From Mitsuaria sp. WAJ17 (lineage in GTDB: Bacteria > Pseudomonadota > Gammaproteobacteria > Burkholderiales > Burkholderiaceae_C), in assembly GCF_014174515.1 (NCBI RefSeq), contig NZ_JACJUG010000009.1:124001-188000 (forward strand): a DNA stretch of 64,000 nt, given 5' to 3'. A program made the translations under genes and the position numbers. Shown here one piece after another: positions 17,835 to 25,445 of this stretch; the first letter of the stretch is position 1; the number at the start of each line of letters is the position of its first letter. The notes under the pieces are model-generated. The model saw nothing but the letters and a program-made list of their open reading frames with translations. It was not told where the DNA came from and did not search any database.

Positions 17835-19020
17835 GCGCCTGCGCCAGGTCCGCCTGCAGATCGTCCGCTGCCTCCAGGCCGATGGCGAAGCGCACGATGT
17901 GCCCCGCCTCGTAGGGCAGGCCCAGGGAACGACTGCGGCTCATGTTGTAGGGCACGGCCAGGCTCATGGGGCCGGCCCAGGAGTAGCCGATGCCGAAGAG
18001 CTCCAGCGCGTCCACGAAGGCATCGACCTGCGCCGCGCTGTACTGCGGCTGCAACACGGCCGAGAACAGACAGGCCGCGCCGCCCGTGCTCAGCTCGCAC
18101 CAGTGAGCATGGCCGGGTGAGCCAGGCAGCGCCGGGTGCAGCACCCGGGCCACCTGCGGCTGGCCCTGCATCCAGCGGGCCAGCTGGCGGGTGCTGGCAT
18201 CCTGGGCACGGTAGCGCAATTCCAGGGTGGGCAGGCCCCGCAGCACCAGCTCCACATCGTTCTGGCCCAGGCCGTAGCCCAGGTGCTCGTGGCAGTCGTT
18301 GAGGCGGTCGTGCAGGGCCTGGTCGCGGGTGTAGACCGCGCCCATCAGCACGTCGGCACCGCCGGAGGGGTACTTGGTCAGGGCCTGCATGGAGATGTCC
18401 ACGCCGAAACCCGGCTCGCGCTCCGGCAGCAGGTCGAAGGGCTTGAAGGCGACACCAGCGCCCCAGGTGTTGTCCAGCGCGGTGGTGATCCCGCGGGCCT
18501 TGCAGGCGCGGATCAGGCCGATGAGGTCCGGGAATTCCAGCGTGATGGAGCCTGCTGCCTCCAGCCAGACCAGGCGCGTCTTCTCGCCCAGCAGGGCCTC
18601 GAAGGCGGGCACATCCAGCGGGTCATAGACCTTGTGCGTGATGCCCAGGCGCGGCAGGAAGCCGGTGCAGAGGTGACGGTTCTGGCCGTAGACGTTGTCG
18701 GGGATCAGCACCTCGTCCCCCGGCTGCAGCAGGCCCAGGCTCACCACGGTGATGGCGGAGAGGCCGCTGGGCGTCAGCAGGCAGTGCTCGGCGCCCTCCA
18801 GCGTGGCCAGGCGCGCCGCCAGGGTGTAGGAGGTGGGCGTGCCGTGCAGGCCGTAGCGGTAGCTCTTGCCGTCACGGGGGCGGTAGGTGTGCAGGTCCGC
18901 CGTGTCCTTGAACAGCACGGTGGAGGCCTTGAAGACGCCCACCGGCATGGCGGCCCAGCCTTCAGGTGGCTGGTAGGGGTGGTGGATCTGCTCGGTGGCA
19001 ATGGCGCGCTTGGGCTTCAT
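17818..19020 (-). CDS. metC: cystathionine beta-lyase-type trans-sulfuration enzyme
   Basis: A 400-residue PLP enzyme of the Cys/Met metabolism family. The active-site lysine lies in QALTKYPSGGADV, and the family segments YGLHGTPTSYTLAARLATLEGAEH and VYGQNRHL are clear. It should cleave cystathionine to homocysteine, pyruvate and ammonia in methionine synthesis, although family members also act on other sulfur amino acids. It lies 100 bases after the rimO stop on the same strand. The symbol is by family, not proven function. Confidence 0.85.
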   Translation of the reverse strand: MKPKRAIATEQIHHPYQPPEGWAAMPVGVFKASTVLFKDTADLHTYRPRDGKSYRYGLHGTPTSYTLAARLATLEGAEHCLLTPSGLSAITVVSLGLLQPGDEVLIPDNVYGQNRHLCTGFLPRLGITHKVYDPLDVPAFEALLGEKTRLVWLEAAGSITLEFPDLIGLIRACKARGITTALDNTWGAGVAFKPFDLLPEREPGFGVDISMQALTKYPSGGADVLMGAVYTRDQALHDRLNDCHEHLGYGLGQNDVELVLRGLPTLELRYRAQDASTRQLARWMQGQPQVARVLHPALPGSPGHAHWCELSTGGAACLFSAVLQPQYSAAQVDAFVDALELFGIGYSWAGPMSLAVPYNMSRSRSLGLPYEAGHIVRFAIGLEAADDLQADLAQALRRLG

Positions 19021-19120
19021 GGGCGGGAGGCGGTGTTGCGGACCCGACCAGGCTGGCCGGACACGGGCCCTGGAAGACAGCGCCGGCCGGCTCAGCCCGG
19101 CGCAGCGCGAGGAGCCGGGA

Positions 19121-20512
19121 TCAGATAGGCATGCCGATCAGGTCGTGGCCTTCGGCGGCCACGATGCGGGCGCGGGTGAACTCGCCCACCTTGAGCGTCT
19201 TGCTGGCCTTCTCGGGCGGCAGCAGGCGAACGGTGCCATCGATTTCCGGTGCATCGGCGTAGCTGCGCCCCACGCCGCCCTTGCGGCCCAGGGCTGGGGC
19301 AGAATCGACCAGCACCTGCATGGTGGCGCCGATGCGGCTTCGCAGCTTGTCGATGGAGACGGCCTCTGCCACCTCCATGAAGCGAGCCTGACGCTCGTTG
19401 CGCACCTCGTCGGGCAGCGCGCCGGGCAGTTCATTGGCTGAGGCGCCGGACACGGGCGAGTAGGCGAAACAGCCGGCGCGGTCGATGCGGGCTTCCTTCA
19501 TGAAGTCCAGCAGGTACTGGAACTCGGCCTCGGTCTCGCCAGGGAAGCCGGCGATGAAGGTGGAGCGGATGACGATGTCCGGGCACACAGCGCGCCAGGC
19601 CTGGATGCGCTCCAGGTTCTTCTCGCCGTTGGCCGGGCGCTTCATGCGCTTGAGCACATCGGGGTGGGCGTGCTGCATGGGCACGTCGAGGTAGGGCAGG
19701 ATCAGGCCCTCGGCCATCAGCGGCAGCACCTCGTCCACATGCGGATAGGGATAGACGTAATGCAGGCGTACCCAGGCGCCATGCTGCTTCGCCAGCTCGC
19801 CCAGTTGCGCGACGAGGTCAAACATGCGGGTCTTGACCGGCTTGCCGTCCCAGAAGCCGGTGCGGTACTTGACGTCCACGCCATAGGCGCTCGTGTCCTG
19901 ACTGATGACCAGCAGCTCCTTGACGCCGGCCTCGAACAGGGCCCGGGCCTCGTTGAGCACATCGCCGATGGGGCGAGAGACCAGGTCGCCGCGCATGCTG
20001 GGGATGATGCAGAAGGAGCAGCGGTGGTTGCAGCCTTCGCTGATCTTCAAGTAGGCGTAGTGCTTGGGCGTGAGCTTGACGCCCTGTGCCGGCACCAGGT
20101 CCACGAAGGGATCATGGGGCTTGGGCACATGCAGGTGCACGGCATCCATGACTTCCTGCGTGGCATGCGGGCCGGTGACGGCCAGCACGCTGGGGTGCAC
20201 CTCGCGCACCAGGTTGTCGGTGTTGGCCCCGCTCTTGGCGCCCAGGCAGCCGGTGACGATGACCTTGCCGTTCTCGGCCAGGGCCTCGCCGATGGTGTCC
20301 AGGCTTTCCTTGACGGCATCGTCGATGAAGCCGCAGGTGTTGACGATCACCAGATCTGCGCCGGCAAAGGTCTTGGAGGTGTCATAGCCCTCGGCCCGCA
20401 GCTGGGTCAGGATGAGTTCGGAGTCGGTCAGGGCCTTGGGGCAGCCTAGTGAAACGAAGCCAATTTTTGGGGCCAGCGTGGCAGCGGTTGGATCGTAAGT
20501 CTTTGATTCCAT
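19121..20512 (-). CDS. rimO: ribosomal protein S12 methylthiotransferase RimO, with an element-supplied N-terminus
   Basis: A 463-residue radical-SAM enzyme that adds a methylthio group to the conserved Asp of protein S12. The UPF0004 Fe-S domain comes first ([29 protein letters not shown]). The radical-SAM cluster is CNHRCSFC and a TRAM domain ends the protein. All catalytic cysteines are intact. The first 23 codons, the RBS and the likely promoter do not come from the native gene: the native start survives at 22775-22855 beyond an inserted element. The start at 20512 has AGGA at an acceptable distance. The codons before GCPKAL are AT-rich at wobble positions, unlike the rest of the gene. 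Confidence 0.95.
   Translation of the reverse strand: MESKTYDPTAATLAPKIGFVSLGCPKALTDSELILTQLRAEGYDTSKTFAGADLVIVNTCGFIDDAVKESLDTIGEALAENGKVIVTGCLGAKSGANTDNLVREVHPSVLAVTGPHATQEVMDAVHLHVPKPHDPFVDLVPAQGVKLTPKHYAYLKISEGCNHRCSFCIIPSMRGDLVSRPIGDVLNEARALFEAGVKELLVISQDTSAYGVDVKYRTGFWDGKPVKTRMFDLVAQLGELAKQHGAWVRLHYVYPYPHVDEVLPLMAEGLILPYLDVPMQHAHPDVLKRMKRPANGEKNLERIQAWRAVCPDIVIRSTFIAGFPGETEAEFQYLLDFMKEARIDRAGCFAYSPVSGASANELPGALPDEVRNERQARFMEVAEAVSIDKLRSRIGATMQVLVDSAPALGRKGGVGRSYADAPEIDGTVRLLPPEKASKTLKVGEFTRARIVAAEGHDLIGMPI
20434..20473 (-). repeat. left junction (att-like) of the rimO element
   Basis: This 40-base segment aligns with 22768-22807 in the same orientation at 30 of 40 positions. The shared block CAGCC (20442-20446) marks the likely crossover. 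To its left the sequence is native rimO (codons for GCPKAL). To its right it is element sequence that still encodes [10 protein letters not shown], with eight synonymous changes from the native copy. Confidence 0.8.
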
Positions 20513-20553
20513 TTGAGTATTTTCCTGCGTGCCACCTAGCACCGAAGCCCAGC

Positions 20554-20582
20554 ATTCTATTTCAGCTGTAATTTCTGCCCAA
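20554..20582 (-). promoter_or_regulatory. candidate element-borne promoter for rimO
   Basis: On the minus strand TTGGGC (20582-20577) and TAGAAT (20559-20554) are separated by 17 bases, a reasonable sigma-70 promoter 42 bases before the new rimO start. It lies in the 126-base divergent interval between rimO and the XRE gene, so the element regulator may also influence rimO. No perfect operator palindrome was seen. Confidence 0.45.
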
Positions 20583-20638
20583 GGATATTTAACCGGACCA
20601 GCTCCTCAGCGAGCCACACAACTCGCGTCCCACACGCT

Positions 20639-21091
20639 ATGACCTCCACGACAGCATCAACGAGACGAGCACATGAACATTGCTGGGTGTCGTTCGGCCA
20701 ACGACTGAAGTGGCTACTGGTAGTGCGACAGCTGTCGCAGTCGGATGCAGCACGCCTCTCGGGCGTCTCCCAGCCCACGATTGCCAATCTCGTGAACCAC
20801 GATGCTCGGCAACCCAGTGCAACGACACTACTTCGGCTAGCACGCGCCCTAAACACGACTCCGCAGTTCCTACTGTTCGGCGAAGGCGAGCCGCTTGTCG
20901 AGGCCCATGCTCGCACAGACGACGAGCGTCATTTGCTGAGTCAGTTCCGAAAGCTTGCCATTCGTAAGCGGGCACTTGTGCTTTCGTTCGTTCGACTACT
21001 TACTGATCGTTCCGCGAAGCCCAATGCGTCGCTGCAGCTAGACTTGGCGGAACAAGGAGAAGCCCGTGCTGAAAAGCATCAAACTGAGTAA
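20639..21091 (+). CDS. XRE-type helix-turn-helix regulator of the rimO element
   Basis: A 150-residue protein. Residues about 18-72 form a Cro/C1-type HTH (FGQRLKWLLVVRQLSQSDAA, then SGVSQPTIANLVN), followed by ALNTTPQFLLFGEGEP as in phage-repressor-like regulators. The C-terminal 70 residues are basic and match no family I know. The RBS is weak; an internal GTG near 20688 is an alternative start. Its last 26 bases overlap the ATPase gene, so the two are coupled. It probably controls the cassette, and could instead be an antitoxin-like subunit. Confidence 0.8.
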   Translation: MTSTTASTRRAHEHCWVSFGQRLKWLLVVRQLSQSDAARLSGVSQPTIANLVNHDARQPSATTLLRLARALNTTPQFLLFGEGEPLVEAHARTDDERHLLSQFRKLAIRKRALVLSFVRLLTDRSAKPNASLQLDLAEQGEARAEKHQTE

Positions 21092-22145
21092 CTTCACTGT
21101 CTTCAGAGAGGCGACCGTTTCATTTGTGCCGGGAATCAACGTGATTGTTGGAGAGAACGGCATGGGCAAGAGCCATCTGTTGAAGCTTGCCTATTCAAGC
21201 TCCGCGGTTGCCCACACATGGGTTTCAGAAGGCGGTCAGCAAGTGCCGAAGACGGAGCAACAGCGAACTCTCGCGGACAAGCTACGAGCCGTCTTTCGAC
21301 CGGATAGCCTTGGACGGCTTGCAAGAAGGGGCTCCGGCAGACAACGGGCGGACGTCGCGATCGACTTCATTGGTGAAGGCGACGCATCACTAAAGTTCTC
21401 GTTTGCAACGAATAGCAAGACCGAGGTAAGCATCGAAAAGGCGCCTGCCGCGGGTCTCGCTGCGCCATCGCTCTTCTTTCCAACCAAAGAAGTGATCTCA
21501 ATGTTCCCGCGGTTTGCTTCGCTTTATCGCGACTACCACATTGAGATTGACGAAACTTACTACGACCTTTGCTTGGCACTTGAGCGACCACTCCTAAAGG
21601 GTAGGCGCTATGAGGACGCTAGGCGACTACTTGCTCCGTTAGAAGCTGCTATCGGTGGAACGGTGAGCAATGCAAACGGTCGCTTCGTTTTGAGCATTCC
21701 CGGCGAAGGGAACATGGAGATCCCTTTGGTCGCAGAGGGCATCAGGAAGCTCGCAACCGTTGCCTACCTCGTTGCAAATGGCGTTCTGAAAGACAAGGCA
21801 ACGCTGTACTGGGATGAGCCAGAGACGAACCTTAATCCCAAGTTGCTGTCGCAGCTTGCTCAGATCTTGGTACTCGTCGCAGCAAAAGGCACACAGGTGA
21901 TTCTTGCGACTCACAGTCTCTTTTTGCTGCGGGAGCTAGACATGTGTCTACAAGACGCGGGAGTTCCATCTCACTTCATTGCTCTAGGCACAAATCCAGT
22001 CGACCAGAACGGAGTCGTCATAACCGAGAGCGACTCCGCAGAAGGGATTGATCCGATTGCTGCGTTGGATGCTGAGATCACTCAAAGCGAACGTTATGAA
22101 CAGCGTGCTTTTGAGCGAGCCCACGCGTCGGGAACCCACCTATGA
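21066..22145 (+). CDS. OLD/ABC-like AAA ATPase of the rimO element
   Basis: A 359-residue SMC/ABC-type ATPase. Walker A is GENGMGKS (29-36), a signature-like segment is LVAEGIRKLA (221-230), Walker B is TLYWDEPE (246-253, D250, E251), and the switch histidine is ATHS (H283). It resembles the ATPase half of OLD-family nucleases but stops before any TOPRIM domain. The start is GTG at 21066, with AAGGAG seven bases upstream. Its stop overlaps the next ATG as ATGA. Comparable free-standing ATPases act as phage sensors in defence systems such as Septu or PARIS; function here is inferred. Confidence 0.85.
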   Translation: MLKSIKLSNFTVFREATVSFVPGINVIVGENGMGKSHLLKLAYSSSAVAHTWVSEGGQQVPKTEQQRTLADKLRAVFRPDSLGRLARRGSGRQRADVAIDFIGEGDASLKFSFATNSKTEVSIEKAPAAGLAAPSLFFPTKEVISMFPRFASLYRDYHIEIDETYYDLCLALERPLLKGRRYEDARRLLAPLEAAIGGTVSNANGRFVLSIPGEGNMEIPLVAEGIRKLATVAYLVANGVLKDKATLYWDEPETNLNPKLLSQLAQILVLVAAKGTQVILATHSLFLLRELDMCLQDAGVPSHFIALGTNPVDQNGVVITESDSAEGIDPIAALDAEITQSERYEQRAFERAHASGTHL

Positions 22146-22657
22146 CGTCAATCGAGGAAGGCGAGCTGACCTTCAATTTTCCAGCTGGGTGGTCGGCTGT
22201 GAAGTACGACGAAACTTCGCACTATAGAAGCCACTTTCAAAGTCTATCGGACAGCAAGGCCGTGGACATCGTTGCTCTAAGGTCTGACCCTGTCAAAGAG
22301 CTCTGGCTAATTGAAGTCAAAGACTATCGTCGAGAACGCAGGTCCAAAGGCTTGGATTTCTATGCAGAGATTCAACTGAAGGTACGAGACACCCTGGCAG
22401 GACTTTTCGTTGCAGCCCATCGCCCAGAGGCAGCTGACCTACAAGTCCTTGCACTTAGAGCCTCGAAAAGACAAGTCTCCGTCCGAGTGGCTGTCCATCT
22501 TGAGCAATCAAACGTCCAGTCAAAACTCCGACCGAGAGTCACGGATAGAACGAATCATCGTCACAAGCTTCGCCAAGCACTTCGTTCCGTGGATTCCAAA
22601 GCTGAAATGTGCGAATGCGCAAACATGCCGGGCTCAGTTGGCTGGACTGTCACATAA
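22142..22657 (+). CDS. PD-(D/E)XK nuclease-like protein of the rimO element
   Basis: A 171-residue protein. The first half carries VDIVAL (D42) followed by WLIEVKDYR (E58, K60), the spacing and strand pattern of a PD-(D/E)XK nuclease core. The second half (VAVHLEQSN, KLRQALRSVDS, VGWTV) looks like a continuous domain in the same frame, so the gene is not frameshifted. It overlaps the ATPase gene by four bases. It is the likely effector of the cassette, cutting nucleic acid on a signal from the ATPase. Catalytic activity is inferred from the motif only. Confidence 0.7.
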   Translation: MTSIEEGELTFNFPAGWSAVKYDETSHYRSHFQSLSDSKAVDIVALRSDPVKELWLIEVKDYRRERRSKGLDFYAEIQLKVRDTLAGLFVAAHRPEAADLQVLALRASKRQVSVRVAVHLEQSNVQSKLRPRVTDRTNHRHKLRQALRSVDSKAEMCECANMPGSVGWTVT

Positions 22658-22767
22658 GCTGGTCAGCTGACTAGAGTAAGCAAAACAAGTGGCACATGCG
22701 CTAAGGCGAGGACACAGCAGAAGCAAAGACGCCAGCACCCCATTGGTGATTGGTATGTAGCCAAGCT
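22658..22767. other. non-coding right end of the rimO element
   Basis: Between the nuclease-like gene and the right junction there are about 110 bases with no ORF. A perfect ten-base palindrome, GTCAGCTGAC, lies at 22662-22671, five bases after the stop codon. No T-run terminator and no recombinase remnant are visible. Together with 22856-22973 (no gene; a TAAAAT box at 22862-22867 on the minus strand may be the native rimO -10) this accounts for the gap before phaR. Confidence 0.5.
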
Positions 22768-22807
22768 CCTTGGCTCAGCCGAGGCTGACGAAGCCGATCT
22801 TGGGGGC
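22768..22807 (-). repeat. right junction (att-like) of the rimO element
   Basis: Partner of 20434-20473 in direct orientation. Here the bases to the right of CAGCC (22776-22780) are native rimO codons for [10 protein letters not shown], rich in G/C at wobble positions. The bases to the left are element sequence that stops the frame with TGA. The pre-insertion site is recovered by joining native sequence across CAGCC. Confidence 0.8.
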
Positions 22808-22855
22808 GGCGGAGGCCGCGACGGCCTCTTGGCCCGTGGAGGTGGATGCGCTCAT
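22775..22855 (-). pseudogene. rimO: orphaned native 5' end of rimO
   Basis: The minus strand from the ATG at 22855 encodes 26 residues, starting MSASTSTGQEAVAAS and ending [10 protein letters not shown], then TGA created at the junction. The last ten residues equal those preceding GCPKAL in the intact gene at 19121-20512. It sits 118 bases after phaR on the same strand, showing that the ancestral order was phaR-rimO. It is a left-over start displaced by the element, and may still be transcribed as a tiny peptide. Confidence 0.85.
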
Positions 22856-22973
22856 CCCGCGATTTTAGGCGGTGGCGCGGGCGGCACTCACGCCGACCGC
22901 TCGCGGCGCCCTCAAATGCCCACGCCCTGATGACTTCTTGGCGCCAGCCTCTGCGCTGCGGCGCCTCAGCGGC

Positions 22974-23552
22974 CTACTTCTTGCCGCCAAATCCGGGCAT
23001 GCCCGGCATGACGGGGAACATCGATCCCGCCTGCTGCATCTGCTCCTGCATCTGGGTCAGGAGGTTCTTGGACTGCTCCATGTAGCTGCCCATCAGGCCC
23101 TGCATGGCAGGCGTCTGGCCGCTGAGGAACTGGGTCCAGAGCTCGGGGCTGAAGGGCAGCCCCTTGCTCTGCTCGACGAAGCTGTGCTGCAGGTCGGTGA
23201 AGGTCTGCAGGTTCTTCTCGAGGTAGGCGCCCATCACGCCCTGCATGGCATGGCCGTAGAAGCGGATGATCTGCTCGAGGATCTGGGTGGAGAACATGGG
23301 CACGCCGCCGGTCTCTTCCTCCAGGATGATCTGCAGCAGGATGGAGCGGGTGAGGTCGTCGCCGCTCTTGGCGTCGCGCACCTCGAAGGTCTGCCCCTGC
23401 AGCACCATGGCCTTGACGTCGGCCAGCGTGATGTAGCTGCTGGTCTGGGTGTCATAGAGACGCCTGTTGGGGTACTTCTTGAGCACACGCGGGCCTGCCT
23501 TGGCGGCCGGATCCTGCGTGGAAGACGCCTTGCCTCGACGGGCAGTGACCAT
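22974..23552 (-). CDS. phaR: polyhydroxyalkanoate synthesis repressor PhaR
   Basis: A 192-residue protein. The N-terminal PHB/PHA accumulation DNA-binding domain is clear (KKYPNRRLYDTQTSSYITL, then VKAMVLQGQTFEV). Two PhaR central repeats follow (YGHAMQGVMGAYLEKNL and QGLMGSYMEQSKNLL), and the C-terminus is Met/Gly/Gln-rich. PhaR binds PHB granules and represses phasin and related genes until polymer accumulates. AAGGAG supports the start, and TAGAAT at 23583-23578 may be its -10 box. It indicates PHB storage in this organism. Confidence 0.95.
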   Translation of the reverse strand: MVTARRGKASSTQDPAAKAGPRVLKKYPNRRLYDTQTSSYITLADVKAMVLQGQTFEVRDAKSGDDLTRSILLQIILEEETGGVPMFSTQILEQIIRFYGHAMQGVMGAYLEKNLQTFTDLQHSFVEQSKGLPFSPELWTQFLSGQTPAMQGLMGSYMEQSKNLLTQMQEQMQQAGSMFPVMPGMPGFGGKK

Positions 23553-23650
23553 GAAAACTCCTTGAGCGAGAGCGAAGATTCTAGGAGCGCCCCCGCCGGG
23601 CGCCCGGACGGGTTTTCCCCGTCGTCAGCAGGGCGGCGGGCCGCCCGGTC

Positions 23651-24454
23651 TCAGGGCTTGCTGCTGCGCACGAACTCGGCCGCCACGTCGGCCGGGATGG
23701 CATACGTGATGCCCGTGGGCGAGCTGAGCGCCGACTCCCGCGTCCCCTTGATCAGCACCATGCTCACCACGCCCAGCACCAGCCCGCTGTCCGGCTCGAA
23801 GACCGGGCCACCGCTGTTGCCGGGGTAGGCTGTGACGTCCAGCTGCATCACCTGGAAGCCGCCGTCCCGCAGCTGCCGGATGGCCCGCGGTGACAGGGCC
23901 TGCGCCACTGGCGGCGGCAGCACGACATCCGTCATGGCCGCCAGCACACCGCGGTGCGTCACGGCCGTGTAGCCCACGGCACCGGCCAAGGGAAAGCCCA
24001 TCAGGGCGATGTCCATGCCCTCGCGCAACTGCTCTGCCGAGGCCAGGCGCAGCGGCTTCACGGGTGCGCCCTCGATGCTGACCAAGGCCAGGTCCCGGCT
24101 CACGTCCTGAGCCACTACCAGGGCCGTGCGCTGGCTCCACTTGCCCTTGCCCTCGGGCACCTGCACGACCAGGCGCCGTCCGTCGACCAGGGCTGCGGCT
24201 TCAGGGATCACATGCGCATTGGTCAGCACATGGCGCCCCTCGAGCACCGCGAAGCCAGTGCCGCGGAAGTTGAAGCGCGGGGTGTCGGTCTCGGCGTAGG
24301 TGCCGACCATCAGCACGGAAGGCTTGAGCTGCACGACGGTGTCCGGCAGCGCTGCCCGGACCGGTGCAGCCATGCCAGCCAGGAGGGCCGGCAGCAAAGC
24401 CAGCAGCGGCCGCCGACGCAGCCATGCGCACGAATTGCCAGAGGTTTGATTCAT
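23651..24454 (-). CDS. exported trypsin-like serine protease
   Basis: A 267-residue protein with a signal peptide (RRRPLLALLPALLAGMAAPVRA) and a chymotrypsin-fold protease domain. The triad is visible: H81 in LTNAHV, D121 in SRDLALV and S214 in GNSGGPV. There is no PDZ domain, so it is a short S1C-type periplasmic protease rather than DegP/DegQ. The ATG at 24454 was preferred over one 36 bases upstream because it puts the basic residues right before the signal core. It lies about 100 bases upstream of phaR on the same strand. Confidence 0.85.
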   Translation of the reverse strand: MNQTSGNSCAWLRRRPLLALLPALLAGMAAPVRAALPDTVVQLKPSVLMVGTYAETDTPRFNFRGTGFAVLEGRHVLTNAHVIPEAAALVDGRRLVVQVPEGKGKWSQRTALVVAQDVSRDLALVSIEGAPVKPLRLASAEQLREGMDIALMGFPLAGAVGYTAVTHRGVLAAMTDVVLPPPVAQALSPRAIRQLRDGGFQVMQLDVTAYPGNSGGPVFEPDSGLVLGVVSMVLIKGTRESALSSPTGITYAIPADVAAEFVRSSKP

Positions 24455-24713
24455 CGGGTCAAGAAAGCCGAACAGGACACAGGGGCTCACGGGCGGCCCA
24501 TCTTCGCATCAATGCCCGCCAGCGCCGCAGACCCCCGCAGGACGGCGCCCTGCTCTGCCGACGCAAGCGCACCGTCTCAGGGTCTGTCTCGACGCTGCCC
24601 CGGCCCCACCGTTTGCTAAGACTCGCCGCCAATTTCAGCCGACAGATCAACAACAACGGCTCTGAGCCCCCCCCAGAAGAAGCGCCGGGGCCGATTTTGA
24701 AGAGGGAGTATCC

Positions 24714-25445
24714 ATGCAATTCCATTGGCGCCGCCTGCGTGCGGCCACGTCCAGCGCCGTTATCGCCTTTGCTGCACTCGCGGCCTTGGCGCCGTCCGCC
24801 CAGGCGGCGGACTCCAAGTTTCTGGCCCCCGGCTTCGTGAATCTGAAGAAGGACAGCTCGGTGGTGCTCATGCCCATCGACGTCGAGCTGTTCGAGCTGT
24901 CAGCCGGCGGCGTGGCCGAGCCCAAGGCCGACTGGACGGCCTCGGCACACGAGCACATGAAAGCCGCACTGTCGGGCACCACCAGCCGGCTGGGCTTGAA
25001 GACCCAGTCCATGGCAGAGGCTGATGCCGACGAATTCGCAGAGCTCATCGGCCTGCAGGCAGCAGTTGCTCGCTCGATCAACCTGCACCATGCCACGGGC
25101 GGCGCCTGGGCGCTCCCGAGCAAGGAAGGCAAGCTGGACTGGACCTTCGGCGACTCCATGCAGGCGCTGCAGGCCAAGACGGGCGCCCGCTACGGCCTGT
25201 TCATCTGGGTCCGCGACAGCTATGCCAGCGCTGCGCGCAAGGCAGCCATGGTGGGCCTGGCGCTGCTGGGCGTCGGCATCAGCGGTGGCATTCAAATCGG
25301 CCATGCCTCCCTGGTTGATCTGCAGACCGGCACGGTGCTGTGGTTCAACACGCTGGCACGAGGCTCGGGTGACCTGCGCGAGCCGCAGTCGGCCTCCGAG
25401 ACCATCTCCCAACTGCTGACCGGATTCCCCAGCACCGCACCATGA
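24714..25445 (+). CDS. exported protein of unknown function
   Basis: A 243-residue protein with an Ala-rich signal peptide (residues 1-32, cleavage near AQAADS). The mature part is soluble except for one hydrophobic glycine-rich stretch near residue 182 (MVGLALLGVGISGGI) that could be a membrane segment. I recognise no family. Segments like ARYGLFIWVRDSYAS and HASLVDLQTGTVLWFNTL resemble envelope proteins that respond to or assemble at the outer membrane. First gene of a three-gene operon with an M48 protease and a lipoprotein; the ends overlap as ATGA. Confidence 0.75.
   Translation: MQFHWRRLRAATSSAVIAFAALAALAPSAQAADSKFLAPGFVNLKKDSSVVLMPIDVELFELSAGGVAEPKADWTASAHEHMKAALSGTTSRLGLKTQSMAEADADEFAELIGLQAAVARSINLHHATGGAWALPSKEGKLDWTFGDSMQALQAKTGARYGLFIWVRDSYASAARKAAMVGLALLGVGISGGIQIGHASLVDLQTGTVLWFNTLARGSGDLREPQSASETISQLLTGFPSTAP

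Larger units (their letters stand above)
20442..22780. mobile_element. rimO-inserted low-GC genetic element with a regulator-ATPase-nuclease cassette
   Basis: About 2.34 kb of visibly lower-GC sequence lies between two imperfect direct repeats in the rimO 5' end. It separates the native rimO start (22775-22855, beside phaR) from the rest of rimO, and gives rimO a new start. Cargo is three overlapping plus-strand genes. No integrase, transposase or terminal inverted repeat is seen. Integration into a 5' coding end with rebuilding of the host gene parallels SXT/R391 in prfC. The bounds follow from where the two repeats diverge. Confidence 0.8.

Noticed and set aside
22410..22670. 86-codon frame overlapping the end of the nuclease-like gene, considered as a frameshifted continuation
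   Set aside because: The first frame stays protein-like to its end (VAVHLEQSN, KLRQALRSVDS, VGWTV), so no frameshift is needed.
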